NCBI RefSeq assembly: GCF_030272615.1
Contig: NC_081411.1
Location: 217,014,154 to 217,078,153 of the forward strand
DNA length: 64,000 nt
Direction: 5' to 3'
Source: Cryptomeria japonica
Taxonomy: Eukaryota > Streptophyta > Pinopsida > Cupressales > Cupressaceae
The notes under the pieces were generated by a model, which saw only the letters and a list, made by a program, of their open reading frames with translations, was not told the DNA's origin and searched no databases. Of this stretch, positions 1-11,478 are shown in pieces (within the stretch, counting starts at the first letter, position 1; each line of letters begins with the position of its first letter). The translations under genes were made by a program, and so were the position numbers.

Positions 1-2660
1 GTGTCATATGAATTTTGATTCAATGATCAAGATCATTTCTACATGTGTTGTTAGAGATTTGCCTAAGATTGTTAATCATGTTAATCCGGTATGTAAGGAA
101 TGTCAGTTGGGTAAGAAACAAGAATTTATTTCAAGAGAAAATAATAAACATTTAATGGACTACTAGATCTTGCATATACTGACCTATGCAGACCTACGAA
201 TGCTAGAAGTGTGCAGGGTGATAAATATTTCATGTAGCTAATTGATGATTATTCTAAGATGATGTGGGTTGTCTTTTTTAAGGAGAAATTAAAAGCATTG
301 GACAAATTCAAGATATTCAAAGCTAAGGTTGAGACTAAGTTTGGATTCAAGGTGAAGTGTCTAAGATCTGATAGAGGTGGAGAATTTTTTTTGGTGAGTT
401 CAATTCATTATGTGGGAAGCATGGGATTAGAAAACAATTATCTGCTCCTAGAACCCTGCAAAAGAATGGAGTTGTTGAAAGGAAGAATAGAATTGTCTTA
501 GATATAGCAAGGACTATGTTGATTGAAGGGAATGTTCTAAAGATCTACTGGAAAGAAGCTACTAGCATTGTTGTTCACAAAATCAAGAGAGTTCACATCA
601 AAGGTGATACCAGTAAGACCCCTTATGAGCTATGGTTTGGTCATTTTCCTACTGTGAGATATTTCAGAGTATTTGGTAGCAAATGTTATATGAAGAGAGA
701 TGAGGATATAGGAAAGTTTGATGCTAGAAGTGATGAAGGAATTTTCTTGGGATATTCAACATAGAGCAAAGCCTACCGGTGCTACAACAAGAGTCTGAGA
801 AAGATAGTAGAGATTACAAATGTAAAGGTGAATGAGAACCTTGGAAAAGAGATCAGAACATGTGGTTATGATGATGGTCAACATATTGTTTTAGCTCCTA
901 TTCAGACTGAAGAATCTAAGCAGAATGATCTGGTAGAGACAATTAACTTAGATGTTGTTGTTGTTGGTGAAGGAGTGCAGGAACCTGATAATCAGGACAA
1001 TCAGAAGACTCTGAGGTATGTAAGATTGAATCATTCTAAAAATTAGATTATTGGTGATAAGAATAAAGGTGTAATGACTAGAAGAAGGTTAGTTGTCGAA
1101 GAAGTATGCTTGATTCCTAAAGTTGGACCTAAAGATGTTGTTGAAGCTTGCAAAGATGAAAATTAGATGAGAGCTATGGAAGAAGAACTAGATCAAATTG
1201 AAAAGAATAATACTTGGGAACTTGTGTCTAGACCTAAGGATAAGAATGTTATTGGTACTAAATGGGTGTTTAGAAATAAATTGAATGAAGTCGATGAAGT
1301 TGTAAAAAATAAAGCTAGACTGGTTTGCAAAGCATATTCTCATAAAGAAGGAATTGATTATGAGGATACTTTTTCTCTGGTGGCTAGACTTGAAGCTGTT
1401 AGACTATTGCTTGCTTACGCTACTTATAAAGATTTCAAGGTATATAAAATGGATGTCAAATTTGCATTTTTCAATGGTGATCTTGAGGAAGAAGTTTACA
1501 TTGAGCAACCTGATGGATTTTCACTGTCAGATGATGGAGACATGGTATCTAAACCGAAGAAAGATCTTTATAGATTGAAACAAGCCCCTAGAGCCTAGTA
1601 TGCTAGACTAGATAAATATTTGTTGAAATTGGGATTTAGTAAAGGTGTTTTTGATAGTAATATGTACTTTCAGATAGAAAATGATAACATCTTGATTGTT
1701 GAAGTCTTTGTTGATGATATTATCTTTGGAGGTGATGATGACTTGAGAAAGAAGTTTGCCCATGATATGCAGAAATATTTTGAGATGTCTATGATTGGTG
1801 AGATGCAATTTTTCTTAGATTTGCAGATTTCATAAACTAGAAAAGGTATATTCATATCTCAAACTAAGTATGTGAAGAAATTTTTGAAGAAGTTTGGGTT
1901 AGATGACTCCAAACGAGTTGGAACTCCTATGGTGACTGGTTGTAAATTGTCTAAGAATAATGAATCTCCTAAAGCTAATTAGAGTTTGTACAGATCTATG
2001 GTTGGTGGACTACTATAGATTACTCAGACTAGACCGAACATTATGCATGTTGTGTGCATGGCTGCTAGATATCAAGTTGATCCGAAAGAGAGTCTTGTCA
2101 CTATTGTTAAGAGGATATTCAGATACCTAAAGAGAATTGTGAATTATGGTTTATGGTATCCGAGGAATGATGATTTCATGCTATGTTCCTACACTGATGT
2201 AGATTGGGTTGGTGATGTTGATGACCAGAAGAGCACTACCGATGGAGCATTCTTTTTGGGTAAGAACTTGGTTTCGTGGGCTAGTAAGAAATAAGACTCA
2301 GTGTTATTATCTATTGTTGAAGCTAAGTACATTATTGTTGCTAGTAATTGCACTCAAGTAGTTTGAATGAAGCAAATATTGAAGGATATCAGAGTTATTT
2401 ATGATGATCCTACTGTTATATACTGTGATAATTCCAGTGCTATTAACATGTCAAATAATTCGGTGCAATATTCAAAGTCTAAGCATGTGTCAATCAAATA
2501 TCATTACTTGAGAGAGCAAGCCAGTGAAGAGAAGGTGAAGATGGAGTATGTATCTACAAAGGAACAAATAGCTGATATTTTCACTAAGCCTTTGCTTGTA
2601 GATACATTTGTCTACTTGAGAGAAAAGTTAGGGGTATCCACCCCTCCTGATGAGAACTAG
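1..2660 (+). pseudogene. Ty1/copia pol polyprotein relic (GAG-pre-integrase, integrase, RT, RNase H)
   Basis: This is the 3' two-thirds of a copia-type polyprotein; the element begins left of the window. In order I see a pre-integrase zinc-binding piece (CKECQLGKK, near 95-125), the integrase core (IDDYSKMMWVVFF near 240-285 and RSDRGGEF near 365-390), an integrase tail (to about 760), reverse transcriptase (about 1167-1840, with NNTWELV, GTKWVFRNK and the catalytic FVDDIIFGGDDD near 1705-1740), and copia-type RNase H (YTDVDWVGD near 2190, SKHVSIKYHYLRE near 2475-2515). The reading frame changes at least twice before 516. From 516 to 2660 it stays in one frame but is cut by several stops, mostly TAG or TGA. 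The protein is therefore dead. Identity as copia is secure from the integrase-before-RT order and the motifs. Confidence 0.93.
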
Positions 2661-2977
2661 ATGCATTAAGTTGCATCAATCTGATGGACTTCGATCACAG
2701 TCTTATCCTTTTATCCAAATTGGCGTGTTGGTGTTGCTCCTCTACTAGAGTAGTCTGTGTTTTGGGGAGAGAGATTCATGTTTTATATTCTAAAGGGGTG
2801 AGTAAGTTTGGTTTTTTGTTCTAAGATCTTTGGCATCGTTGTCAAAGGGGGAGAGAGATCCTATGAAAAATTGCTTTATATGTCCTAATCTTTGGGGGAG
2901 TTTGCTGGAGATATCTTCTTTCTTTGCATTGATTGTTTTTCACTTCATATGTTGTCATCAATGCCAAAGGGGGAGAT
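2661..2977 (+). other. Copia 3' untranslated spacer with polypurine tract
   Basis: This non-coding stretch lies between the end of pol and the 3' LTR. It contains a purine run at 2965-2977 (CAAAGGGGGAGAT) directly before the LTR, as expected for the plus-strand primer. A second near copy of the same purine word lies near 2842-2856. No gene is seen. Confidence 0.7.
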
Positions 2978-4236
2978 TGTTGGATATAGTTGGTCATTTT
3001 TGCTGCTAGGATATTTTTTTGTTATTGATGTCAACATATTCATGTGTATTGCTCTAGTGATTGCGCATTGGGAAGATCTTATGATCTAGTTTGTTGTTTG
3101 GTTTTGCTAATCATTGTTTTGCAGAATTCGATATATCCTTCGGTATATTCCGGTGTGTTTAGATCTTGTGCTGAGATTTTAGGATATTGCTTGGGATGGT
3201 CTTGTGTATCTTCATTTTAGATGGATCGTGATTTGGTGCTCCGCAAGTTATCTTTCTTTGTGACAGTTGTTGATTGGTTGTATTCTTGAGATTTTAGACA
3301 TTGACCAATGAAGATTTGATAAGTGGTGTTGGTGCAGTTGTTCCTAATGATTCTAACATGCTTGCTGGTGTTTCTTAGTCATTTCCTATTTGTTTTGGTG
3401 ATCTGCATTGATTGTTGTGCAAGTTATTGGTGGTTTCTATGAATCAGTGATGAAATTCGTGTTATGTGGTTTTCCTGGTGGTGTAGCATGTTGCGGTTGA
3501 TCTTGGCGTGATTTCTGGTGGAGATGAGTGTTTGGGAATTCATTTTAGGTCCATGTTATGCTATGTAAATCATTATATTGGCCTGATGGTCAATCTTTGT
3601 ATCATGTGATGCAATTTTATAATTGAGGGTTGAGGGTTTAGCCAACCTTGTTATCAAGGTTGATCAATTGTATATATAAGTGTTATATTCATGTAATTTG
3701 TTGATCGATGTTATGTCTACATTATCGAAGAGAGGTTTATGTGTGAACAAGTGATTTATCCTTCAGTTTTGAGTTTGAGGAGAGATTGGTATTGCAGGGC
3801 AAACATCTATACTTAACCAGAACTGTAGTCAGGCATTTGAAGATGTTATTCTTTCAGTTCATTTCTTTCAGATTGTAGTTTGAATCTTATTGTAAGTTAG
3901 TGAGACTTCCCTGAGGGTTGTAGTCTTCCAGGCCATCATCTTTTGAGCAGTGAGCTCTAGGTATTGTGCCTAAATGCATGTGCATTCCCCATTGTAATAT
4001 TTTTACATACTACTACAGAGTATCATCTTATTATGGGTAGGTTCCCACTATGGTTTTTCCCTTAACCGGGTTTTCCACGTCAAAATCCTAGTGTTGTGTG
4101 TTGTGATTTCAAATTGCTTATCTATCTTATTACTGTAATTTATCAGATCTATGTTTTGTGATTACATTTTATATTCCAGTGAAGACTAATTCACCCCCCC
4201 CCCCTTCTCAGTCTTCCTTATTGGTTGCTGCTAACA
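2978..4236 (+). repeat. 3' LTR of the copia element
   Basis: The sequence starts TGTTGGATA after the polypurine tract and ends GCTAACA, giving imperfect inverted termini (TGTTrG). The C-rich run followed by TTCTCAGTCTTCC near 4190-4220 is typical of copia LTR ends. A TATA-like word (TATATATAAG) is at 3671-3680. The 1259-bp length is in the normal range. The partner LTR and the target duplication lie outside the window, so the end points rest on the terminal motif only. Confidence 0.75.
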
Positions 4237-4768
4237 AGAATGTGTTAATCCATTGTGATAGTACGTATTTACTGTTAGTTTTTTTAGTCAAAATGCTTTA
4301 ATGCATGATTATATTTTGAATATATTTATCTTGATTGTAAAATCTATTGAATGAATGTGTAATCATTTTGATACTTTGGAGATGAAAACCTATGATGCAT
4401 ATGTATGTATTGATAATGGCTAACTATTGTTGTAATTTGCTAGGTTGGATGCAGGAAATGATCAAGCGTCTAGAAGGGAGGAAGAGTATCACTCAGGAGA
4501 AGAACTTGTTTCAATAATCTTTAATATGTGCCTAATTGAGATATCACACACTCACATCCGAGTTGGTCAAGATGAGTCAGGTTAGTTATGGTAAGTAACC
4601 TTCTATCAAAGTTGGTGATGTTTTGCAATGTTTTGGTTGTTCTTGATTTGGAATATGTGATCAAATATTTATGATAGGTTAAATCTTCATGTGATAATAT
4701 CTATATATTAATCGATGAATATATATACATGTAATGTATATATGAATCAATGAATATATAAATAAAAG

Positions 4769-4799
<31 letters not shown>

Positions 4800-5922
4800 T
4801 TTTATTTATATATATGAATTGGGTTTATTTAATGGCATGATAAAGGTCGATAAGAATTCCACATGGGCAGTTGGTATGGTTGACCACCATTAAGGGTGGT
4901 GTACCCCCTTCTCCTAAGGGAGTAGGGGAATTTAATGTTTTAAACTGTCCCCTCCTATTTCATAGCACCCATGGTCAAAGTATTTGACCCACTTTGCAAG
5001 CATGGCAAGTGGTACTAATTATATTAAACTATTATTTGATAAGAGTTAGAAACCTATTTACTTAGGTAAAAGTAAATTATGGAAAAGCATATTTTGACTT
5101 AGTAAAATTAGGAATGATTCATTAGTAGAATAAAATGGGACTATATGTGTCAATTTTATAGTTATTTTGGAAGCCACGTACTCTTGTGATTAGGTTTAGT
5201 CAATATTATAAACTAAGTGGTGACATTAAAAGAAAGAAAGGTGGCAGATTTGAGAGCATAATTGTAGCATTAAGTCTCTCAAATTCATGTATAAATAGAG
5301 TATCTTCTCTACCTTGAGAGCACTCATGTATTCACTCGTCATTTTCTCATTATTTTCTCATTCTCCATTTTTCATATTCACAAGAGAGAGATTGTTTAAG
5401 TCTGTAGAAAGGAAGTAGGTTAGATTGTTTTATTGAGAGCTTGTGAGAGGTTAAGGTTGAGGATAAGTTGATTCTAAGAGGGTGAAGCAAGTGTGGATTA
5501 AGATTAGGAAGTAGTATCTTCATTGGAACTATAATTCTAGGCATATGATTCTATCAATTCTTTTTGTATTGAAATTATATTTGAAAGCAAGTGCTTGAAG
5601 AAAAATGTTACAACGATTTTGTCGATTGGTACTTTGGTTTTCTTGTTTGAATGAGCATGCATGATTTTTGGTAGAGTCTTGTTACTATGAATCTCTTTTG
5701 TTTTGGGAAAGCATATATTATTACATGTCAAAAAATTTGTAATTATGTTGAATAGAAATATGCATGGGTATGGTTAACTTGGTTGTTCCTGGGAATGGGA
5801 TAATTCACGGATGGGAGTAATCTAGTTAATCCTTATGTTATCACCTTTAAGGGAATGAATTATGTTATAATTGGAAAGAGTATGAATGGTCAATATACCC
5901 AATTGAGCTAAGAAGTGGGTAA
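4237..5922. other. AT-rich flank between the copia LTR and element A
   Basis: There is no recognisable gene. It holds a TA microsatellite (about 4768-4802), a stretch rich in TTT/AAA, and a TATA box in good context (TATAAATA at 5290-5297) followed by CT-rich sequence and purine-rich transcript-like sequence. That could be an old promoter or an unrecognised LTR; I could not define ends. One possible coding exon is listed separately. Confidence 0.5.
4444..4580 (+). other. Possible isolated exon of an unknown gene
   Basis: An open 45-codon stretch (frame starting at 4445) sits between an acceptor-like TTTGCTAG and a donor-like G|GTTAGT. The predicted peptide is acidic and non-repetitive (for example REEEYHSGEELVSIIFNMC). 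It may be one exon of a host gene whose introns are full of transposons, or chance. I do not recognise a family. Confidence 0.2.
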
Positions 5923-5926
5923 ACAT

Positions 5927-5963
5927 GGGTAAGTACACCAATATGGTGAACAAAAAAGTGGCC
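5927..5963 (+). repeat. Left terminal inverted repeat of element A
   Basis: It matches the reverse complement of 56190-56223 over about 34 bp with three substitutions and one extra A (GGGTAAGTrCACmAAkATG and then GTGAACAAAAA and GTGG). ACAT precedes it at 5923-5926. Confidence 0.75.
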
Positions 5964-5994
5964 ACATACTCAAAAAACCCCAAAAATGAACATA

Positions 5995-6034
5995 ACCGAT
6001 TGGGTTATTTGAAAAATCAAATAACCCAATCGGT
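5995..6034. repeat. Perfect 18-bp stem hairpin, subterminal in element A
   Basis: The arms ACCGATTGGGTTATTTGA and TCAAATAACCCAATCGGT flank an AAAA loop. All 18 pairs match. The arms contain the ATTGGGTT word that recurs at both ends of element A. Confidence 0.9.
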
Positions 6035-6089
6035 TTACAATTAGGAAAATCCTAACCATAACCTGCTTGGCTTATTTATTTTTAAAAAA

Positions 6090-6230
6090 CTTGATTGGGT
6101 TCTTTTATTTTAAAAACCCGATCAGGTTATTTAAGTTTCAAAAACCCAATCAAGTTATTTAAGTTTCAAAAACCCGGTTGGGTTATTCTAATTATAATAT
6201 TTTTTAGAATAAGTAGACTGGGTCATTTTA
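6090..6230. repeat. Left subterminal repeats of element A
   Basis: At least four spaced copies of an AAAAACCCrATCrgGTT-type word occur here, in both orientations. The same word family recurs at 55260-55365 near the other end. Such clusters are common transposase-binding or subterminal features of DNA transposons; the binding role is inference. Confidence 0.6.
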
Positions 6231-6311
6231 ACCCGTGGCCTCTATCAAAAATGCATAAACCCTAAGTGCGCAAAAACCTATCATAATTTTTCTTTTATCA
6301 AGCCAAACAGG

Positions 6312-8841
6312 ATGCCATCGCGTCATAGAGGTAAGATTATGATTCATTTGTGCATTTTTATTATTTTTTATTTAAAATTTTTCTCTAGTTTTTTAAGTTT
6401 TTGATTAATTTGATTTGATTTTTTTTAATTTGATATCAGATGCTCAACAAAACAATCCCCCTCAACAAAAGATGCCCAGTAATCCTCCTAATCCTCTGGT
6501 AAGCCCTTCCCAAACCACACAGGAAGATTTACTAGGTCGTCTAGCATAAAATAGAGTTACCATTTGCAATATAGTGTCTAAATTAAAGGCATCATAACAG
6601 CAACACCATGCAAACCTCGTCATAGCCCTAGAAACAATGGTGTAAAGTATTGACAAATTTTCTAAACAAGTGACTGAATGGGATGTGTGTAGAGATTCAT
6701 GTTGCAACTTTTATGCATAGGGTCTTTCATATGATGCAAAAAATAAAGAAATAAGCAAAGCACAAATATGTGCCCTTTTCACTAGTCCTCGAACCTACTA
6801 GACCCTGCATCTTAATTTAAAGAGGTTTCCTATACATTGGTGCAATCACGTGGCCATGAAAAGACATTTTTGGGATAGGTGGTGGATGGTCTTTGACCAA
6901 CCTCCTTGCAATAATCTTGAGACGCCTTTATATTTTTTGAGAAAACTATACTACAAGTTCATCCTTAATGAGATACCTAATTATTTTGATATGAGGGAGT
7001 TCTAGGGCAGAGGTAGAGGCTTTCTTTAGGATAGGCCAGGGGCTTGGAAAGTACATAACCCCCAAAATTGGGTTCCCCTAGCTGTGAAACCCTTTGTGCA
7101 CATGATGGTCCATGTAGCCATGAAGGGGTCTGTAGAGATGAAGACTCTTCAACTAGCTTCCACATTGACTGACACCATCATCTAGCATGGGACACATTTA
7201 TCCAACCTCTTATCCCAAATGATGGTGCAGCAACACACAATGGTGCAATAGAACACGATGGTGTTCTAGCTAGACCATCTACTTCCAACATGCCTAGCGG
7301 GTCACAAGTGCATCACCTTCTATAATGTGTGCTATGGGGTACATACCATTGCATATGTATATGGTTTGAACTCCCATGAGTGCACATGTTGTGGGGATAG
7401 TTATTAAGTTGGCAAACTAGATGACATGGCACTCACAGATGACCTAATGGAGCAGGTCTTTGCTTCTCAAGTATTTTGATTTGAGTTTATAATGTTTTAT
7501 TTATTGTATTCTCTAAAATTTCAAATGTAAATAGATTTTTAAGTATAGGTCGAATTAAACTAATGCAAACATTATGCATTTTAGGATGTAGCAGATTTTG
7601 GTACATCATCAACCATTCCTGCTACAACTCATGCACTTGTATCTTCACCAGAGGTAAAAAAAAGTTATAGTTCATGTCAAAATAGAATAAGACCTTGAAT
7701 TCAAATTAATGTTTTATAATGTATGTTGTGTGGGATATGACAAGTGTTGATTATGGACCAGATTTCATAGGTTCATAATGCCACCATTACAGTCATTTCA
7801 TTTGGCCTAGAAAGCTATACAATATTCTTCTTTGTACACATCTTGTTTACATTTTGTATTGAATATGAATCTCGTTTGAATTGTGATTAGTTAAACGTAT
7901 ATGCTAACATATATATTGGTTTATATAAATTATGTTACTCTTTTTAGGGTATGTCACATGAGGTTGAGATTCCTCCTTTGCAAAGGTCATTCTCGAGGAC
8001 ACCTAATCAAAAAAAGGTAATTGTGCACAATTTGAATCAAGATATATTGTTTCAAAAGCTTACACGAGTTATTGTGGCATGATTTAAAGTTTTTTTTTTC
8101 AAATGTATTATGATTATACATGTACATCTAAATTGTTTGAGTCTAACATTCTTTGTCTTGTACACGTACAGTGATGGTTAGGATCATTTACAACAATGAT
8201 AAATGCACTTCATGATGCATTGGAAGAAGAGATGCAAGAGGTATCTGTTTTTTTTTATTTTCTCAATTTCATGATTATATGCACATTTACATTCATTGTA
8301 TTACAATCTTATCATTTTACATACATGGAACATCAATACCTATTTCGTCAACGATGACCCCTCCTAGGACAACAGGAGAACCATTAGAGCCTCTGGTACA
8401 CGTTTATTCTATATTGTAAATATTCATTTAGATAGAAGTAGATATATTTATAGTTTATATTTATTGGTCAGTTATACACACACATAGATATATATAAACT
8501 TGTATCAATTGTATTTTAACTGGTGTAGCCCCCCCCCCCCCCCTTCACAATATGAGCATAACATGGATCCTCTACCTCAACAATTTGGTAGGACTTCTGA
8601 TTGTCAAAGGGGGCCATCATTTTCAGAATGCATTTCAGAAGAAAAAAAAAAAAATGTAATCAACAATTCAATTTTAGAGAAATAATAGTACAATATAATT
8701 ATTTTCATGTTAATTTGATAGTTGTAAATTATTATTGACATAAGTAATCTAATTTGTTATTTGAATTGTTGTTTTGTAGGCATCTATAGAGCTACCTAGT
8801 ACTTCAAAGAGGCTCAATTTTGATGATCCACCACAACTATA
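6312..8841 (+). pseudogene. Second gene of element A, multi-exon, unknown function, decayed
   Basis: ATG at 6312 opens a 19-nt first exon ending G|GTAAG (6330). An acceptor TATCAG leads into exon 2 at 6440, and the phase is kept: MPSRHR, then DAQQNNPPQQ. Exon 2 (to about 7475) is one reading frame broken by many TAG/TAA/TGA stops. It has a Gln/Pro-rich start and a Cys/His-containing end (near CITFYNVCYG and HECTCCGDSY, about 7310-7400), which could bind metal. Short later exons with plausible splice sites are near 7585-7653, 7949-8016, 8171-8240 and 8780-8841, the last ending in a stop. I do not recognise the product. The gene converges on the transposase, an arrangement mirrored in element B, although I see no clear protein similarity between the two second genes. 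Confidence 0.5.
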
Positions 8842-8844
8842 GGA

Positions 8845-9538
8845 TTTGTTAGAGTAATATATTGTTAGTTGTGGCCATTGTACATCGATCTTGAGATGGC
8901 ATATCCCTCAATTTTATAAAACTTGTATTGAGGTGGCACATATGTCATACATTTTATTGAGTTAGCACATATGTCATTTTTGTACATTTTATTGAGTTGG
9001 CACATATGCCACATTTTTTTAAAAACTTTATTCTACATTTGGATATATATAAAAGGTGATATTCGATCTAATTTGTTTGTTGTGTGCATATATTCATACT
9101 TTGAACAATTTATGAACATCTTAAGAATGGGTAAGTTATGAACAATGTATATTCAAATAAGAATGGTTATTTTTTCAACAACTTATGAATAATGTATATT
9201 CAATTATGAATGATTGATTTATGAATAATTTAGCATGTTATGGATTAATGATGTTAAAATTCAATGGAACTTATGAATGACAATTGGTATTATCTAAATT
9301 CTGAGTGTTAAATTTGGTTGCCTTAGGGAACTTCACCAAATTTTATGATCATTTTTGTATTGTTATTAATCATGACTAAAAGTATTGATACTTAGAAATG
9401 ACGGACGAAAACTATGATTACATCAAGGCTTTATATAGAGTTGTTAGTCTTTGTCTCTAGATTCATCATCATTTTTATTTGGATTCATTTACAATTTAGA
9501 TTCATTAGGACTAACTTAGATTCATTACAAATGAATTA
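8845..9538. other. AT-rich spacer inside element A
   Basis: There is no gene. Short imperfect repeats such as CACATATGTCA and TTATGAA(C/T)AATGTATATTC occur here. Confidence 0.5.
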
Positions 9539-9690
9539 AGTTCAAAAGTTGTCAATTGTTGTCAAAAGTTGGCAAAATTTGTCAAAAGTTGTCAAAAGTT
9601 GCAAAAATTGTCAAAAGTCAAGCAAAAGTTGTCCAAAGTTGCAAAATTTGTCAAAAGTTGTCAAAAGTTGTCCAAAACTGTCAAATTTCA
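9539..9690. repeat. Short tandem array, unit about GTCAAAAGTT
   Basis: About a dozen imperfect copies of a 10-13 bp unit (TTGTCAAAAGTTG and variants) run head to tail, directly next to the 358-bp satellite. Confidence 0.85.
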
Positions 9691-9699
9691 TTATTTTTT

Positions 9700-10935
9700 T
9701 CCTAGGCATGATCTGTTAGTGAAATTATGTCCAAGTAGGTAGTTTTATGCTAGGCATGGTCCTAGATTGCTTCCCAGTTTGCCCAAACATTCAACAACAT
9801 ACCGTAGCAGTGTTATCTCTCAAGTGCCTTGAGTTCAAAAAATTGTTGAACTTTGAAGGGTTGTTTCTCAAAATTCAGGGTACACATGACCAATCTGTTT
9901 CAACCCATAAGGCCACATGAGGCCCCTCTACAATAATCTATCTCAACTTTTGAAGACTTGAAGCCATTTTCTTAGGGCAACAATTTTTTTGTTGATGCAA
10001 ATATCGTCAGATGGATAAAATGCAAAGTTGTAAGATAGGATAAATTTTATTGTGTTCATCTTGGGCATGATTCAATAGCACAAATATGTTTGGGTAGGTA
10101 GGTTGATGTTTGGCATGGCCTTGGTTTGCTTCCCAGCTTGCCCAAACATTCAGTGCTCTATCATAGCGACGTTATCTCTTAAGTTCCCAAAGTTCAAAAA
10201 ATTGTCAAACTTTGACAGGTTGTTTCTCGAAATCTAAGGCACATACGACTAATTATTTGATCCTATGGGGCCATGTGAGGCCCCTCTACAATAACCTCAA
10301 TATTGATTTTCAAGACTTGAAGCCATTTTCTTAGGGTAGCAATTTTCTTGTTGATGCAAAAATCGATAAATGCATGCAACACAAAGTTGCAAGATAGGGT
10401 AAATTTCATTCAATTCGTCCTAGGCACAATCCATCAATGCGAACATGTCTAGGTAGGAAAATTTCTATTGGGCATGGTCCTAGTTTGCTTCCTAAGTTGA
10501 CTGAATGTTTAGCACCCTACCATAGCAATATTATCTCTTAAGTTCCCTAAGTTCAAAAAATTGTCAAACTTTAATAGGTTGTTTCTTTAAATCCAATGTA
10601 AATACGACTAATCTATTTGAACATGTGGGGACATGTGAGGCCCCTCTACAATAACCTTAGTATTGATTTTCATGACTCAAAGCCATTTTCTTAGGGAAAC
10701 AATTTTTCTGTTGATACAAAAATTGTCAAATGTATGCAATGTAAAGTGGCAAGATAGGGTAAATTCCATTCTATTTGTTTTGGGCATGATCTATTAGCGC
10801 AAACATGTCTAGGTAGATAGGTTTATGCTTTGCATGGTCTCAATTTTCTTCCGAGTCACTTGAACATTCAATGCCCTACCATAGCGACACTATCTCTTAA
10901 GCACCATAATGTTCAATTTTTCTGTTAATGCAAAT
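9700..10935. repeat. Tandem satellite, unit about 358 bp, about 3.5 copies
   Basis: The block GGGCATGATC...GTAGGTAGG...GGCATGGTC starts near 9705, 10063, 10421 and 10780. Internal landmarks recur in each unit: TAGCGACGTTATCTCTTAAG-like words, GAGGCCCCTCTACAATAA and GAAGCCATTTTCTTAGGG. Copies are strongly diverged by substitution, so the array is old. No coding capacity is seen. Confidence 0.85.
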
Positions 10936-10944
10936 ATTGACAAA

Positions 10945-11375
10945 AGCATGCAAAACTTACACATTGATAGAAGAATAATGCATGAATTACACATTGACAA
11001 GAGAATAATGCATGAATTACACATTGACAAAATTATAATGCATGAATTCAAGTAGAATCATAGATACAAAATTTATCACAAAATTTCATTTATGCATTTA
11101 TAATCATTTGGTCGTTTATATATACAAAATTTGGCCTCTAAATAGGTACAAATTAGCTCGTGGTTGTTTATATACAAAATTGTTCCTCTAAATAGATACA
11201 CATCAACTCCTGGCCATCTACATACAAAATTTGGCCTCTAAATAGGTACAAATCAGCTCATTGTTGTCTACATAGAAAATTTGGCCTCTAAATAGGTACA
11301 AATCAGCTCATGGCCATCTATATACAAAATTTGGCCTCTAAATAGATAAAAATAAGCTCATGGCCATTTATATAC
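10945..11375. repeat. Two more short tandem arrays (about 34-bp and about 53-bp units)
   Basis: Three copies of ATGCATGAATTACACATTGA-type units (about 10945-11045) are followed by about five copies of a 53-bp unit carrying AAATTTGGCCTCTAAATAGG (about 11112-11375). They lie just downstream of the transposase 3' end. Confidence 0.8.
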
Positions 11376-11478
11376 TGCCAAGGATATATACAAAAATTCC
11401 AAAATCATTCTACCGTTTTGTAGAATAATTCTTGACCATAATTTTCCAATACACTAAATACTTGCAATTGGCCCGAAT

